A stretch of DNA of 64,000 nt. Source: Mesocentrotus franciscanus. Its lineage: Eukaryota; Echinodermata; Echinoidea; Camarodonta; Strongylocentrotidae. Shown here one piece after another: positions 1 through 10,454 of this stretch. Position 1 is the stretch's first letter. Every line of letters starts with the position of its first letter. The notes under the pieces were generated by a model. The model was not told the origin of the DNA and ran no database searches. It saw only the letters and a list, made by a program, of their open reading frames with translations. The position numbers and the translations under genes were made by a program. The stretch is taken from assembly GCA_037976565.1 (NCBI GenBank), contig CP137674.1:34440618-34504617 (forward strand), in the 5' to 3' direction.

Positions 1-64
1 GTGAGGGATGGCGATGGAGGAGAAGGACCTCTGAAGAATGTGACTGCTAGTACTACTTGTTTGA
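1..64 (+). CDS. Gene A exon: end of an FN3 domain
   Basis: The frame starts at base 1 and ends before a GTGAGT donor at 65, phase 1. Its last residues resemble the end of the first FN3 exon of gene B (acidic/Gly stretch, then a T-T-x-C ending). The exon continues upstream of the window. Confidence 0.65.
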
Positions 65-3000
65 GTGAGTACAGCTCATACATAGCTTGCGATATTATAC
101 AATACCCCCATTCCCCCTGCACCAAAACGCCATGATAACTATGAATAGTTAAACGAACAGTGGGAAGTTTGGCCGCCGCACACCCCCCACTGCTCCACAC
201 CCTCCCGCTTTACACCCTCCATGGCGACCAATTGTTCTCATTTGCTATATAAGAATTCCCTCTCACGAGATCGACATTTTGACGTCCTCCCCACCGCTTC
301 TGACAATTCTGATCCACCTCTCCATAACCCGAAACCACACACACACCTTATCAGCTTTTCTTGGTAGGGTTATTTGTCGTTCAAACACACTTCATATATA
401 TTCAAAGTCATTTTAATTTACTCATTATGTTAATCGGGAACCTCCACAAAAATGTTGAAAGCAAATCTTCAACAATTATCGATTCAATGTCTATGATTAG
501 TATCCCCTCTCTCTATCAGAAGATTGGCACCCCTCTAAAAATGTATGCATTATTGTTTATTGATGCAAACGTTATAGAGGTAGGTACAGTTCAAGGTTAT
601 TAATCTCAGTCCTCCCATGATTTGCATGTCCAATCATTTCAAATGAAGTTAATTTCATTTATTCTTAACACTGTAGTTCAATCAAACAATTGGTTCCAGT
701 GTTCATGTTCAGTTAAGTATAATGTGATAGCCATTGTTTATGTTAATTGTTCGTTATTTTCATTTCGTTGTTCTTGTTTCAATGTACGTGTAGCCCCTAC
801 CGAAGTTCTATCACACGTGACAGTCCATCAAGTGTCATCTCCTGAACAGCTTCTTATTACATGGCTGGTAAGATCAGGGGATCGATCCTAGGGTGTCTCA
901 GGGGCATTCACCCCCCCCCCCTTCCCCGCCCCTCCACCCACCATATCCTCCCACTCAGGTTTCTCGAAGAGGAGGCGAGACAAAACCTTCATTTGTTTGA
1001 TATTAGAAGAGCCCGCATCTTAAAACTTTCATTGAAAATATGTAAATGGATGTAATGTTAACAATCCATTCTACCGCCAACTTGTATTTGTAACAACAAC
1101 AGTTTTCTTACAATGTTAAATAATTTATACACCTGTGGAACGTCACCCTGAAAAATACTCCCGGAATATTACCTGCTTAGAAAACTACCCTAAGGACAAT
1201 AAAACTGCCGTAGGAAAGTTCTTTGGATAACTATCCCTATTGTTATCATCCTTAGGGTAAAGAGTAGTTTAAAGGGAATATTTTATCTAGGGAAATTTTC
1301 CGGGGTTGTTTGTCCTAGAGAGTAGTTGTCCGGGGTTTTGTTTTCCAGGAAAAGCCAACCAGATACATACGTTTTGTTATTACAAAAAATACATTTTCTT
1401 TCAACGTTTTATTCCTCTCTTTCGAAGTCCCCAACTGCTGACGGTGCGAGTGCAAACTGTCGCGGTGGTTTCACGAACATTTCCATCTACTTCTCTTCAA
1501 CGTCCGATGTTTCTTTTGAAGGCTCAGTACAGGTTCCCGTTGATTCTGCTGGCAGTTATTACCTTGGCTCAGTGGTACCTGACACTCAGTACTCGGTTTA
1601 TATGACATTATGGAACAAAGATGGCGAAGGTCCACGAAGCCAAGCGTCGTTTGGGATGACTTCTCAAACACAAGCAAGTAGGTTAAGTTCATACTTTACA
1701 AATGGTCAAACGAAATTTAGATGTTATTATTGATTGCCGGGATAGGGACGGACTTATAACAGACGTGTGATGTGCAGTTTAATAGTGATAAAGATGGTAT
1801 TTTTACCCTTTCTACTGGGTATTCTTCTTTGTTTTCACCTAGAATAGATGAAGGATCAGAACAGGGCGTGAATATACGCATGGTGTAAACAAAAGTCTTG
1901 TTTGTAATAAATTAAGGCAAGACTTGTTCAAATATAAGACGTTGTAACCGCCACAAAAAACCGCCGCGGCTTTTTTAGTGTAAATGAATGGCAACTGCGC
2001 GCAACAAAGGTCCTGTACGTATCCATTGAGCTTGTTGCGCGTATCACAGTTTACGTCATCATAATTTCACCCCCTCCCATCACCACAAAAACAGCCGCGG
2101 TTTTCTGAACCTGGCTTTCATGATATTTGTTCTGCTTCCTAGGTGTCTCATCTTGTAATGTACCCTGGGCTCTGTTTGTCATTACTCTCCTTATTTGTGC
2201 TGTGGTCATCATCGTCCTCATTTTCCTATGGTAAGCTTACACTATTAAAACAGGAAACAGACAAGAATTCTTTGTCAAGGTATTAAACACATGTGATAAT
2301 ATCGAAGAAAACTTCAAAAATACTTTTCAACTCATAGTTTTCCGCCACTCCTCTATACTAACCTGCCCGCGTCCCCACCATTCACCTACCTCTTTCTCTC
2401 TCTCTCTCTGTCTCTGTGTCTGTCTCTGTATGTTTCTCTCTTTACCTTTCTTTCTGTCTATCCTCTCTATCTCTCTATCACACGCGCTCCATATCATTAC
2501 CCCTCCCCTTTTCTCTTGTTTGTTTTCCCCTCACTTGGCATATCTCAATATTCTAGCAATTCAAAATTGCTAATAAATGAAATATATTTTGATATTAATG
2601 ATAATTGTAGTAACAACAACTACGATAATAATAATAATAATAATAATAGTAATCATAATAATAATAATAATAATACTAATGGTAATAATAATACTAACAA
2701 CAACAACATTAATAGAAATAATGATAATGATAACAATAATGATAATGAAAACGATAATAATAATACATTGGGTCTTATATACCAAGAGTAGCTACATTAG
2801 TATTTATATATACTGCATTTAAAAGTAGATTAATAACCTAATCACTGAAGACATTGTTAACGGGATGAATTTGTAATAAAGCTATTCCGTATAAACCTTG
2901 TTCCAGGAAAAGACGCAAGGCGGACTCCCAACCTCCTAAGCCAAGAACCAATCCAAAGACGGACGAAGATCAGCCAACATATGAGAACCCAACCTTTGAG

Positions 3001-3090
3001 TCGCCTCCTATAAACACCTATGAAAGTTTGAAATGTGTTGAAGACAACACTGCAGACGACGCTTACGTCAATATGTCAAAATCTGAATAA
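1..3090 (+). CDS. Gene A (3' part): FN3 receptor with tyrosine-rich tail
   Basis: This is the 3' end of a type I membrane receptor, read from five exons: 1-64, 794-867, 1428-1677, 2143-2230 and 2907-3090. Joined, they give 660 nt, 219 codons plus a stop, with one frame throughout and intron phases 1, 0, 1, 2. The protein shows the end of one FN3 domain, one complete FN3 domain split 74+250 nt, a membrane segment, and a 60-residue tail with three tyrosine motifs (YENP, YESL, YVNM). YVNM fits both the Grb2 (YxN) and PI3K p85 (YxxM) SH2-binding patterns. The 74-nt plus about 250-nt FN3 split matches the second FN3 domain of gene B, so the two are probably paralogues. The 5' part lies outside the window, so the rest of the ectodomain is unknown. 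The structure is sure; the function as an immune or adhesion receptor is inferred. Confidence 0.8.
794..867 (+). CDS. Gene A exon: first part of the last FN3 domain
   Basis: Flanked by a TAG acceptor and a GTAAGA donor, phase 1 to 0, 74 nt. It encodes the FN3 A-B strand region ending LLITWL. The length and phases equal those of gene B exon 21392-21465. Confidence 0.75.
868..1427 (+). other. Gene A intron
   Basis: An intron of 560 nt with a short C-run near 910 and a weak inverted pair (CTACCCTAAGGA near 1187, TCCTTAGGG near 1250). No coding signal was seen. The preceding intron 65-793 is plain AT-rich sequence. Confidence 0.5.
1428..1677 (+). CDS. Gene A exon: rest of the last FN3 domain
   Basis: Phase 0 to 1, 250 nt, acceptor TCGAAG, donor GTAGGT. 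It contains the FN3 core pattern: ISIYFS strand, then PDTQYSVYMTLWNKDGEG, the usual L/P-x-T-x-Y-x-V-x-V region. It aligns with gene B exon 22973-23228. Confidence 0.8.
2143..2230 (+). CDS. Gene A exon: transmembrane segment
   Basis: Phase 1 to 2, 88 nt. It encodes about 20 hydrophobic residues (from WALFVITLL to IIVLIFLW) followed in the next exon by the basic stop-transfer KRRK. This is a single-pass type I topology. The phases equal those of the membrane exons of genes B and C. Confidence 0.85.
2390..2770. repeat. CT-rich tract and AAT/AAY trinucleotide repeat in a gene A intron
   Basis: A TCTC-rich stretch (about 2393-2475) is followed by an imperfect AAT/AAC trinucleotide array (about 2620-2770). 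The ORFs across it encode only poly-Asn or poly-Ile and are artefacts. Confidence 0.85.
2907..3090 (+). CDS. Gene A terminal exon: cytoplasmic tyrosine tail
   Basis: Starts after TTCCAG at phase 2 and stops at TAA 3088-3090. The tail is basic near the membrane, then Pro/Asp-rich, with tyrosines in QPTYENPTF, NTYESL and DAYVNM. No kinase, phosphatase or death domain is present. The YENP-x-F and terminal YVN motifs recur in the gene C tail. Confidence 0.85.
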
Positions 3091-3093
3091 ATC

Positions 3094-3099
3094 AATAAA
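3094..3099 (+). promoter_or_regulatory. Gene A poly(A) signal
   Basis: AATAAA lies 4 nt after the stop codon, which implies a very short 3' UTR. Confidence 0.5.
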
Positions 3100-4720
3100 A
3101 TTGGACTCAAACGTCTGTCTACAGAGGTGTATCTAGAAATAAATATATTAATTCAACAAATGTAAAATCAACGCAAAAGGCGCGAACTGCCGGTTAAGCA
3201 GAAGATCACATACAAATGACCGGCAATAGCTTCCAGTGCCAAAAGGACAAAATGACAGGCGAAAAACATGTCACAATTTTAATGGAAAATGCTTGCCTTA
3301 AACAAAAATATGGATATGAAAAATCTGATAAAGATGTGCCAGTTAGGCTATTCCGAAAAATGTTTAATCCATTGTGGGATTTGCATCGATACTGTTGACT
3401 GGGATTCTATTGTGTCCCATTCTCAGAAGAAAGCAAATTTCATGCACTATTTCATTTTCATTATGTGGTTTACAATTATATAGGTCTGAATGCGTATGCT
3501 TTTTGTATTATTATCAATATATATGATTACTTTGTTTCACAGCTTACGTTTGCCTCACCTAACATAATAAAACGGTATTGGGTCATACTTTTGAAAGTCA
3601 TCGTTTTCAATTCGTAACATTACAAATATGAGCGATTAGATTGATTTCGTCACCCCATGTAATTGCCTAACATGCCAGAGCTTCAGAAACTTTTAAAATG
3701 AGAGTATATAAAGAAATCAGTTTAGAAGCTGGCAAGTTATTGAAGAAATCAGTTCAAAAACTGGCGAGTTATTGAAGAAATCAGTTCGGAGATTGGCAAG
3801 TTATATAAGAAATCAGTTCATAGACTTACAAGATATTAAAATATCTTGTCAGTCTCTGAAATCCTTTGAACACTCTCATTTTATGTACAAATACATAGTC
3901 AGGTAATTTACCAAGATTCTTGGTTACTATGTTTACCCTTAGTTCATCTGTGCATTCTAACAATACTCGTCAATGTTGTATGTTTTTATTTTATGTATAA
4001 CTGTATTTTATCACAATTCTGTTTAGAATGTTGAGATTTGAAATAAACGTCGTACTTTATTACTAGCTATAAAAACTGGAACCTTGTTTTCAAGCATTTT
4101 GCTTTTAAGGGTTTCCCACCGTTTCATATTATGATCCTACATCTGTTGTTTTGCCTTCGTACTTATAAGTATTTGCATTGCGTAGTTATGGAAATAAATG
4201 AAATTGAGTTGTATTAAACTGACTTGAATGAAATCATTTTCTTTTGGTGATTCTTTTGTTTGCGTTGAGGTCAAGAACCAATGTTCCTGTATGAATTGAT
4301 TACTAGGAGGGGAAACAAGGATGTGGAGGGTGAGGGGTAAAGGAATGGAAGAGGGGGTGTCGGTCGGAAGAGGGGGAGTGAGATGGGAAAGAGAAGGAGG
4401 AGAAGAGGAACGAGGAGAAAGGAGGATGAAGGAATTGAATGATTAAAAATATAGACCTAGAGGAAAAAGCTGCAATTTTAACAAAACAAACTAGTGAAAG
4501 TAAGAGAACTGCCTTATCTCACACTTCAACCTTACATTGTGTACGTTATGGTAACATTTGGTCCTTGTTGGTACAGACAAAACCATTTTCATATATATAC
4601 CTTTTAATTTATTTTTACTTCTAAAACTGAATGAAATGACCTCTCCAAAGCTCCTTCGAGCTATCGACCGTAGATCAATCCTAAATAACTAGGAATATTT
4701 AATAAAAGTTTATATTTAAG
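3100..4720. other. Intergenic stretch after gene A
   Basis: Apart from the 34-bp tandem repeat and a purine-rich GGAGG/GGGAG stretch at about 4300-4430, nothing was recognised. ORFs of 60-64 codons show no domain or codon signal. Confidence 0.4.
3713..3840. repeat. Short tandem repeat, about 34-bp unit, four copies
   Basis: A unit starting GAAATCAGTT and containing a TGGCAAGTTATT-like segment recurs four times with small changes. Confidence 0.75.
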
Positions 4721-4823
4721 TAATATTGACTGCCTTCAGGGCAATACGACATATATCGCCCGAACCAAAGGTGAGGGTGATATATGACAAGTCGTATTGC
4801 CCTGAATTAGGCAGTCAATATTA
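4721..4823. repeat. Foldback hairpin element
   Basis: The outer arms TAATATTGACTGCC and GGCAGTCAATATTA, and the inner arms CAGGGCAATACGAC and GTCGTATTGCCCTG, form a long hairpin with a short loop. Related GGGCAATAC words and a GATGTCTGATA motif near 5320-5350 suggest it is one end of a larger palindromic element reaching to about 5350. Confidence 0.75.
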
Positions 4824-5623
4824 CTATTATTAACCACATCAGACATCTAGAGAAAACAAGAAACTCTTACTATCTTATACTCTTAAATTATGTCAAATAC
4901 AGTAGCCTACACTGCCCAGGGTTTCCTAGCATGAAAAGTTGCAAAAACATCATCAAACCAGCACTGTCTATCTAGTGCTTGACGAAATTTTCGATACACT
5001 GCAAACAGTGTGTCTTGGGTGTGATTATTACGTCACAATAGAGTGCGCGCAAAGTGCGCAGGTTCTTATACGCGTAATAGATGCGCAAAGAAAATTACAA
5101 AAACCCGGATGTTGGTTTTACATTATTGCCCACTAGTTTAACACGCATTTTGTCATTGACTTTCAAGAATGGGCAATAATATTTGTTCATTGGTTCACTG
5201 TGTAATAATATTGACCGGCAAATTACACCCGAAATCGCATTGACTTTTCTGAGCGGTCAATATTTGTTTTTCGCGCGTAGTTTTGTTGGTTTATCAATTA
5301 AACTTAGAGGGCAATACAATTTAAAAATTGCCCTGCTCAGATGTCTGATACTGTTAATAATTTATATTATATAATTTACCCTTTTCAGCCTTGACACAAC
5401 GGTACCAGCGTGGATTTACATAGGTGATATTCTGTTTAAAGTGAAAAGCAACTATGGATTTAAACAGTGGTTACAAAATATTAGAATGTGATAAATCGAT
5501 ATATTGTTTCATTTCGTTTGTTTAAAAGTTAATGTGATAAGGTGGAGCAGATATGTTTGAACATGGAATATCATAGAGGAGTACTCCAGAATATAGAGGA
5601 TAGAACATAATGTCAATACTCAC

Positions 5624-6961
5624 TCGGAGGTTTTTCACACGCGAACCTGCGGTAGGATTTACATGGTAGTTTTCTCCATCCTGTATTAACCTGCTGATGA
5701 ACATATCTTTCATTCTCAAATAGGGTTCAGGAAATCTGCAAAGGTAAAATATGTCCAACAGCAATGTACAACTAAAGGATTAATAAAAGAAATGGTGTAC
5801 TATAAAGGGCATAACCATTTTCTTGTTTGAAAGCGGTATGTCAGGCGTTTGATTCGAGCTGCATTTAAAATGTATATTAATCAAACTGTAAATGTAAATT
5901 TGCAATTCTTGCAAATCATGATCATGGCTTGTATTTTAGGCTCCGTGACGTCCATATAAAAAGTATTAAAACAAATTATTATTTTCAACTTGTTCAAGGG
6001 AGGAGGGGGAGGGTGTCATTAATACATTGGAGAAAGCCATCCTAAGCTTGATAGATATCAACTTGTACTTCAGATAATCTTGTTATTAAAGTTACATACT
6101 AGTTTTTATACCTATAGCATTCTGTCTGTAACATGATATGATTACAGTTTGTCATGAGTAGGGTATGTAAGATATTGTTGTGTGTGTGCGTATGAATAAT
6201 ACAATTTAACACATACGCATTATTGTCTAGTGGAGTGCCATCAATCCATTGGAACGTGCCCTTTCGATTGATATCATCAAGTCCAAACCAATACGAGATA
6301 CCTTCAGCAAGCTGGATAAGATGCATCTAATGAAAGTGTTTGGAAGATGAATCGGAAGAAAAAAAAATCACCAAGGATTATTTTTAATGTACCATCATGG
6401 AATAAGTGTATCATTATGTCTATAGCCATTGGCGGATCCAGGGGCACAGGGCACGTGCCCCCGGCCAAAAAATAAATGTGCCCCCCCGTCTAAGAAATCC
6501 TGGATCCGCGCCTGATAGCCCATGACATCATTGAAAGTTGAACTAGTTCAAATAAGATATAATTTTGTTTCCCTATAATTTGCTCATCATGATGATATCA
6601 TGCAGCTCTATTACCTTCATACCATTTTAATATTGTTTTCAAATAACATAACATATTCTCTATTTGTCTTTTATATTATACTTATACAATTCTTTTATTG
6701 CTTTTATTTCTTTCTTTTTTACACACATAATTGTTATACCTGTTTAAGTTTGAATCACGATTAATTTATACGTTCTACGCTTTTAATAAAACCTGTAAAT
6801 ATGACGAAGAAGCCTTACATTGACTTCTTCTGTCTTCGGCTGGGCAAGCTCACCGCCTCAAGTCTGGCAGTACTTTCTAGCAAACGAGTACGACGTCATC
6901 GAGGATTGAGATATATAGTACAGGGTTCTATCAAAGCGACTCCACTCATATTCGGGAACGT
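5624..6961 (-). pseudogene. Decayed C-type lectin domain, copy of CTLD-5 of gene C
   Basis: Three exon remnants lie in order on the minus strand: N part 6819-6961 (143 nt), middle 6217-6326 (110 nt), C part 5624-5735 (112 nt). They match gene C exons 40197-40339, 39686-39795 and 39119-39249 in order, phase and surrounding introns. The copy is broken in two ways: CAA became TGA (6858-6860) just after YCQT, and 19 nt are missing in the C exon, which removes the DWSNGN region and shifts the frame. The middle exon keeps WFGLDDIN and WIDGTPL intact. No membrane or tail exon accompanies it. It is most likely a dead segmental duplicate and not an alternative gene end. Confidence 0.85.
6429..6522. 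mobile_element. Small TIR element (MITE-like)
   Basis: The ends TGGCGGATCCAGG and CCTGGATCCGCGCC are inverted; a GTGCCCCC-rich core lies between them. It sits in an intron of the lectin pseudogene and is not part of any exon. Confidence 0.6.
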
Positions 6962-7671
6962 CTAAATATATTGATTCAAACAAAGTGATTGCCATTATCA
7001 CATGTTCATCGTTTAATGAGAGAGAAAGAGGACAGCATTTCAAAACATTACGTGTCATTGCATTCATCATAATCAAACTGATAAAACATGTGACTACAGA
7101 TGAGAAGATCATGAATTCACCTTCCTTTAGGGCACTTTTATCTATATTACTAGATGAATATATAACATTCGGGGTATTATTATGGTGTATTCCATACACC
7201 ATTTTCTTACTTTTTTTCTTTGTGCATGACCTCATGCTTTCTCTGTTAACTTTAGAAAGGACTGCGTGTTTGACCTTTGTGTCGCCTTTATTAATGATGT
7301 TATTATTATGATAATATTACTTTTCCAAAATAACTTGATGATATTGTAGAGTTGTTTTAAACAGCCTCTATGTATGAAATATGTTGACGAGAGTTTTGAA
7401 CCACACGAACGATCCCCGCAAACGACCTAAGTGGAAGAGGTCGATTTTTGGAACTCACCAGATCCTGGGTGGAGGTTCATTTCCGCCATGAATGCATAAA
7501 GCGTATCACAAATATAAGCCTGCTTCCCTTCCACAAGCCAAAGAAATATATGAAGCCTCCCTAAAGCAGAAAGAATGGTTATTCCATGCCGGATCAATAA
7601 GACTACTTGTAATGTACATGTTTTCATTGCCCATTTGACGAAATGTCTGTCATGTGATCTCTTACCGTTTA

Positions 7672-7672
<1 letters not shown>

Positions 7673-7726
<54 letters not shown>
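7673..7726. repeat. (AAT)n microsatellite
   Basis: A pure AAT trinucleotide run of about 18 units. Confidence 0.9.
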
Positions 7727-7798
7727 CTTTTAAAGTCCACTCCAAATTTTAATAAGTTAAACCGAAAATGGAAATTCTTTTTGCCCAATTCATCGTGA

Positions 7799-8192
7799 GC
7801 CCGGCAGCGTAATTTTTTTTCCCACCGCAATTTCAATAAACACGCTTGCGAAGAGTCTAGCTAGCTACGAAAGCTTGGACAGAGGTCACAAACAATTAAA
7901 CTTTGATTATTTCTTGCTTTCCCTCACTATTTATAAAGGCAAAAAATAAAACTGAATAAATACTGAGTTTCGAACTCACAACTCCGACGTTTTGTTATGC
8001 TATCCTTACCGATTGAGCCAACGATGGGTTGATGGAAGGTCGGTTTTCATGATTATTATAACCCTATTGGTCACCCTAACGATTACCATGTGAGCATGCG
8101 CAGGTTTAGTTAGCTAGCTAGACTCTTCGCGAGCGCGTTTATTGAAAAATAAAGCCGCAAATGCGGTGGGAAAAAAAATTAAGCAGCCCGGC
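7799..8192. mobile_element. TIR/foldback element with a tRNA-like core
   Basis: Arms of about 70-80 nt are inverted: the left runs from GCCCGGCAG through CCCACCGCA to GTCTAGCTAGCTA, and the right is its reverse complement with a few gaps. Between them, on the minus strand, 7963-8030 has tRNA-promoter-like boxes (GGCTCAATCGGTAAG; GAGTTCGAAACTC). It looks like a SINE inserted in, or captured by, a MITE. Confidence 0.65.
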
Positions 8193-8289
8193 AGCCACTG
8201 AGCAGCGCCAGATCGACATTGCTCTATCCCCTTATTGTTGAACGCCAAACAAGGTAGCAGCAACTCCAATCTTTTAACGTCTTTTGGTA

Positions 8290-8370
8290 TGACGCGGCCG
8301 GGGTTCGAACCCACGACCTCCCGGTTTTTGAGGCGGACGCTCTACTGACTGAGCCAACACTCCGGTTACA
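8290..8370 (-). repeat. tRNA-derived SINE head
   Basis: On the minus strand an A box (TGGCTCAGTCAGTAGAGCG) and a B box (GGTTCGAACCCC) are well spaced, and the D stem GCTC/GAGC pairs. The acceptor ends do not pair, so a working tRNA is unlikely. Confidence 0.55.
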
Positions 8371-10300
8371 GCCAATACTCCAGTTGCACCCTAATATACT
8401 TCAAGCTATTACAAACTATTGGTGCATAAAATAACTCTCTGCACTCAAGGATATCCTGTTTGCAATAAACAACGGAAATTACCTTTCATTGAGGTCACAA
8501 AATAAAAAGTTGATTTTGAATTATGCATGCTCTTATATTTATAGATTGATAATCTCTGTGATTATAAAATAATTCATATTACGGCCTGATTATAAATGTA
8601 AATAACGTTCAGTTTTCCTTCACAATTGCATTTATGTTTGTATTATATATCACTACTCCCCTGCATAACGTTTAATAATTTAAAGCTTACCGCTATAGCA
8701 TGCGGATATAATTTCATATTAACTTTGTGTTCGTATAAGAGCTAGAATTTCGCGTAAAACGGCTAATTTTTCGGTGATGTTCGCGACCACTAGAATACGT
8801 CTGCACTTTTTTTGCGGAAAAAGGTACATTGATACCATTTCCCCAAAGTCCGTCATTGAACATTGTTTGTTTCATTGGTTTTATTGTGCAGATGGACCGA
8901 CAGCTCCTATTCATCAAGCGGGCCCTTAAGTCTGGCGTGGAGAAGGGCAAACTGGTGCAGAGAGAGACTTCCTGCCTCTCTCAGTGACCGCCGTTATCGG
9001 GTGCAATAGGGTACTTTGGTAAATGACCCCTGCTGATAATGAAGCTTTATCGGCCTGTTGATATGACGGCTGACCACTGGGGCTAAAACCTTCTATACAC
9101 ACTAAGAAATAAAGGTACCAATTATTTGCATCCTTAGGAGTGTAATGGCAAGGATGATAATTATAATTTTTATAAAAATCGTAATAAAGCTATAGTCATG
9201 ATAAAATAACTCAAAATGAAACACCAAACCACCGATGAACATTGTAATGGATTGAACTTTTCCGTCTCCTGCGGCTTCCTGTTAAATCGGACATTGTGAA
9301 GTACTTCCCCTTTCATACGGGGGTGTCTCAAACAAAAACAAAACATCTGTGAATGTTCTCAACCATTCTCAATGAAATTTGTAGGCAATTTTGCATTAAC
9401 ATCTTCTAATCTTTTGTGAATCCCCACTAATCTTGATACTCTTAAATGTCTTTGTAAAAAACCGTGTGTCGCCGCTGATTTCAAATACAAAATTAGAAAT
9501 GCCTCCGCAGTGCGCCTGCGAGTACCGTCTGCATTGCTCTGCGTTTGTACTTGATGTCGATAATTCTAATAAATTATAGAAGCCCAAGTCCAAGTCCAAG
9601 TCCAAGTACTACAACACTATCTCTATAAATAGAGATGTAGTGGCTATATCATACCAAATACAAAATGTGGAGAAAACTGAAGGACATGTAAAGAGATGTT
9701 CCCTGATCACTAAATAAATATCATTAACTACTGGCTGTTTGTTGCTTTACTTGAAATAGAGATAACAATAGACAATATAGTTACTATTTTGTTTTAAAAC
9801 AATGCTCCGCTGTTTTTCACAGCATTGTTCACGCTATAATAATAAGTTGTTGATGTAATCAAACTTACCTGACAAACATCTTTCGTATTTGCGACTTAAG
9901 CGGTATATTTAATACACATTCATGAATTCGGGGATTTCATTAAAAAAGCTGAATTCTTAGAATGGCTTCAATTGAAAGGTTTTTCGTGAAATGCAGAAGT
10001 GAATTTTGTGCAATGATGCTATTGAACGCACTCTGTCTCCCTCTTTCTCTGTAAGACTTTTAAAATTGCAAAAACAATCTTTGTAATTAAAGCATAAATC
10101 ATTGTGAAATTTACATGGAGCTGTGTTAGGAAATACAACTACTACGACATTTACTAAATTTTATTGAGAATGTTTAAGTGGTTCTTAAAGATATTGCCAA
10201 TCAAAATCTCTTTGCATTTTTTAGACGCCCTGTATTCAATTATGAATTGTTTTTATTTATTCGGTAGTGGTTAATGTTCACAGTACTTCCTCAATTGAAA
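8371..10300. other. Intergenic stretch upstream of gene B
   Basis: AT-rich sequence without recognisable exons. A short CAAGTC tandem lies near 9580-9605. ORFs of 69-78 codons lack any domain signature. Confidence 0.4.
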
Positions 10301-10309
10301 CAAGTTGCG

Positions 10310-10342
10310 TATATAACAGTACGTGATTCGGCTTTCAGTCAT
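10310..10342 (+). promoter_or_regulatory. Predicted core promoter of gene B: TATA box and initiator
   Basis: TATATAA at 10310-10316 is followed about 27 nt later by TTTCAGTC (A at 10337), which fits an initiator. Transcription from there would give a 5' UTR of about 66 nt before the ATG at 10403. The spacing is canonical; no experiment supports it here. Confidence 0.5.
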
Positions 10343-10402
10343 TTGGTTTTCTCTTGGCGTTTTGGTCACTGGTCACGTTAGTAATTCGTTATCAAATTAA
10401 AC

Positions 10403-10454
10403 ATGGATTTTATGAGGATACTGTTTGGTGTTATAATGCTGCATGTTCGTGGAG
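10403..10454 (+). CDS. Gene B exon 1: start codon and signal peptide
   Basis: The ATG at 10403 has a good context (AAAC before it, G after). It encodes MDFMRILFGVIMLHVRG, a short basic-hydrophobic leader typical of a signal peptide, and ends at GTAAGC in phase 1. Confidence 0.8.

Noticed and set aside
361..603. 80-codon ORF near the start
   Set aside because: Lies in the first gene A intron, with no domain or codon signal.
2516..2822. Poly-Asn and poly-Ile ORFs
   Set aside because: Trinucleotide microsatellite in an intron of gene A.
8290..8370. Functional tRNA gene
   Set aside because: A and B boxes and D stem are present, but the acceptor stem does not pair; a SINE head is more likely.
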